Source: Clostridiales bacterium
GTDB taxonomy: Bacteria > Bacillota > Clostridia > Christensenellales > UBA1242
DNA length: 50,873 bases
Direction: 5' to 3'
NCBI GenBank assembly: GCA_015069335.1
Contig: SVIU01000005.1
Coordinates: 1 to 50,873, forward strand
Shown here piece by piece: positions 48,574 through 50,873 of the stretch (position 1 is the stretch's first letter; each line of letters starts with the position of its first letter). The translations under genes and the position numbers were made by a program. Under the pieces are notes generated by a model that saw only the letters and a list, made by a program, of their open reading frames with translations, searched no databases and was not told where the DNA came from.

Positions 48574-48712
48574 TTAAACCTCGCTTTTAATAATAGTATT
48601 TAAATATGAATAAGTTAATGCGATATATTTATATAATTGCTCGCAAATGTTCATATTTTGTCGAATTACAATATATTGTATGAATAAGGCTTTTAGGTTA
48701 GAACAAAAAAAA

Positions 48713-48739
48713 CAAACCAAATCACGAAGATTTGGTTTG
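48713..48739 (-). terminator. Terminator downstream of the second BspA-like gene
   Basis: CAAACCAAATC-ACGAA-GATTTGGTTTG; minus-strand T8 run. Confidence 0.8.
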
Positions 48740-48842
48740 CTTATTGTTAACCAATGTTGTTTGTAAAAATTTTTAACTTTTGTTTAAAAGTTTATGCTTT
48801 TTTAAGCACTGCACCTTACGTAGGCACTGCTTTATTTTTTGA

Positions 48843-50873
48843 CTAGTTAAATCTCGCCAAATTGCGACTTACATAAGTATTACGCAACAAATTAGCATTG
48901 TATTGCAAGTTTTCCGAGCTTGAAGCATCTTTTATTGTTACAGCCGTATCCGTTGGTTTCACATGGCTAGAGATACTTGCCCTCCAGCCATTTATATTTT
49001 TAAACTCAACACTGGTCAATTGATTGCAACCAGAGAACGCTCGACTGCCAATGCTTGTTACACTACTTGGGATGGTGATTGAGGTTAGGCTTGTACAACC
49101 AGAGAACGCAGAACCGCCTATGCTTGTTACGCTGCTTGGGATGGTGATTGAGGTTAGGCTTGTACAACCAGAGAACGCAGAACCGCCTATGCTTGTTACA
49201 CTGCTTGGGATGGTGATTGAGGTTAGGCTTTCGCAACCAGAGAACGCAGAACCGCCTATGCTTGTTACACTGCTTGGAATGGTGATTGAGGTTAGGCTTT
49301 CGCAACCAGAGAACGCATAACTGCCTATGCTTGTTACACTGCTTGGGATTGTGATTGAGGTTAGGCTTGTGCAACCAGAGAACGCAGAATCGCTAATGTT
49401 TGTTACACTGCTTGGGATGGTGATTGAGGTTAGGCTTGTACAATCAGAGAACGCAGAAACTGCTATACAAACAACATTTGTTGTATCAAATGCACCAGAA
49501 AAACTTGTTGGAACGCTTATTACAATCTTCTTTCCATCTGAGCAGGTGTAAACACCATTGCTGTTTTCTTGTAAATTAGTTAAGAATGGAGTACCATAGA
49601 ACGCGTCATAGTCTATGCTTCTTACACTGCTTGGGATGGTGATTGAGGTTAGGCTTTCGCATTCATAGAACGTAGAATCGCCAATGCTTGTTACGCCGTT
49701 TTCGATGGTAACTGAGGTTAGGCTTGTACAACCATAGAATATATTATCGCCAATGCTTGTTACACTGCTTGGGATGGTGATTGAGGTTAGGCTTGTACAA
49801 TCATTGAACGTAGAATTGCCAATGCTTGTTACGCCGTTTTCTATGGTAACTGAGGTTAGGCTTGTGCAATAATCGAACGCATCATCGCCAATGCTTGTTA
49901 CACTGCTTGGGATGGTGATTGAGGGTAGGCTTTCGCAACAATAGAACGCATACTGGTCAATGCTTGTTACGCCGTTTCCGATGTTAACTGAGGTTAGGCT
50001 TGTACAATCAGAGAACGCAGAATTGCCAATGCTTGTTACGCTGCTTGGGATGGTGATTGATGTTAGGCTTGCGCAATAGAACGCATAGTCGTCAATGGTT
50101 TTTAAAGTGTTTGGTAAGTTTACTGTTGTCAGTGGAATTTGCCCCGTATAGTTCGCATCAAAAATACTATCTGGAATTTCTTTAATTCCATTTTTAATGG
50201 TTACCGTTTCAAGGTTTTCCATGCAAGTATTATTGCCATATTTCGCAAACGCTTCACTAGTTAATTGTACTGTGCCTGGCAAAATAAGTTCATGCATCGA
50301 ATATGTTCCTTCATAAATATCATAAACGCCGTAGTCGTAATTCACTTCTGTATATTCCACGTAAAATGGATAGTTATAAGAAAGATCCACCAAACCATTT
50401 GCAAGTTCTACTGTTTCATAAGTGTCAAGGTTTAAAACACCACCATACAAGTAGATAGTTTCAGTCCGAGAATCTTCACCGTTGTCAAATTCAATCTCTT
50501 CTTCTATTGTCGCACTTGTAATTCCGTGAACTTTAATGTATGACTCGTCTTGCTCTTTCAATACAGCAGGAATAATAATTTTACCATTGTCTTCTGCTTT
50601 TTCTGCTGGAACTTGATTGATGTAATATTTGCCATTTTCTTCTTCATATAAAAACTTGTCGTCGCCCACAGTGCCTACAACCGCTTGCTCTAAGTTTAAT
50701 TTAAAAGATTCTGCAGTGATTACTTCTGCAGCGGAAAAACTTTCATTAGTGTTGCATTTAAGTGTTAAAACCAAATTAACTGATTCGTTTGCTAAAAGTG
50801 TTTGACCCCAAAGGTTCCAATCTGCCAAAATTTGTGAGGTGGCAGGATTTAGCAGTTGCTCGCCAATGTCAAA
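48843..50873 (-). CDS. BspA-like leucine-rich-repeat surface protein, N-terminus beyond the window edge
   Basis: LRR_5-type repeats (SLTSITIPSSVTSIG..AF) x13; frame stays open to 50873 (DIGEQLLNPATSQILADWNLWG), matching the paralogue at 39212-40774. Confidence 0.9.
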   Translation of the reverse strand, partial: FDIGEQLLNPATSQILADWNLWGQTLLANESVNLVLTLKCNTNESFSAAEVITAESFKLNLEQAVVGTVGDDKFLYEEENGKYYINQVPAEKAEDNGKIIIPAVLKEQDESYIKVHGITSATIEEEIEFDNGEDSRTETIYLYGGVLNLDTYETVELANGLVDLSYNYPFYVEYTEVNYDYGVYDIYEGTYSMHELILPGTVQLTSEAFAKYGNNTCMENLETVTIKNGIKEIPDSIFDANYTGQIPLTTVNLPNTLKTIDDYAFYCASLTSITIPSSVTSIGNSAFSDCTSLTSVNIGNGVTSIDQYAFYCCESLPSITIPSSVTSIGDDAFDYCTSLTSVTIENGVTSIGNSTFNDCTSLTSITIPSSVTSIGDNIFYGCTSLTSVTIENGVTSIGDSTFYECESLTSITIPSSVRSIDYDAFYGTPFLTNLQENSNGVYTCSDGKKIVISVPTSFSGAFDTTNVVCIAVSAFSDCTSLTSITIPSSVTNISDSAFSGCTSLTSITIPSSVTSIGSYAFSGCESLTSITIPSSVTSIGGSAFSGCESLTSITIPSSVTSIGGSAFSGCTSLTSITIPSSVTSIGGSAFSGCTSLTSITIPSSVTSIGSRAFSGCNQLTSVEFKNINGWRASISSHVKPTDTAVTIKDASSSENLQYNANLLRNTYVSRNLARFN
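49030..50110 (-). repeat. Tandem 69-bp LRR coding repeats, homogeneous and alternating blocks
   Basis: GCTTGTTACACTGCTTGGGATGGTGATTGAGGTTAGGCT recurs at exact 69-bp spacing (e.g. 49053, 49122). Confidence 0.9.

Noticed and set aside
48660-48685. CATACAATA motif upstream of the PdaB-like gene as a sigma-E/K sporulation promoter
   Set aside because: The -35 match and spacing are weak and it is about 100 nt from the start; cannot be distinguished from AT-rich background.
49030-49460. Regular repeats considered as CRISPR
   Set aside because: Exact 69-bp period continues through an LRR reading frame; no constant-repeat/unique-spacer structure.
49024-49551. Plus-strand and alternate-frame repetitive ORFs (LVQPENAEPPMLVTLLGMVIEVR; KPNLNHHPKQCNKH)
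   Set aside because: Follow from 69-bp (multiple of 3) repeats keeping all frames open; the LRR frame is the real one.

Overview
Low-GC, Firmicutes/Clostridia-like chromosomal window. Housekeeping blocks lie mostly on the minus strand: secG-rnr-fmt-rlmN-rsgA-rpe; comM-dprA-topA-trmFO-hslV-hslU; ylxM-ffh-rpsP-khpA; lepA-hemW; pyk. Accessory loci are set between them: (i) a 3610-aa predicted exported protein transcribed divergently from a 541-aa disordered/membrane protein, both with near-consensus promoters; (ii) two paralogous BspA-like leucine-rich-repeat surface proteins sharing an N-terminal module, the second running off the window end; (iii) a left-edge tRNA-Asn locus where partial copies of the tRNA, and of its anticodon arm in both orientations, are split by short hairpin inserts at the same anticodon-loop point; (iv) several intergenic palindromic or MITE-like elements, at least two of which lie where conserved Firmicutes operons appear interrupted. 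YlmC/YmxH-like and PdaB-like genes suggest sporulation ancestry. Calls come from reading the supplied translations and DNA by eye; no database search was run. I found no CRISPR array, prophage, transposase or rRNA.
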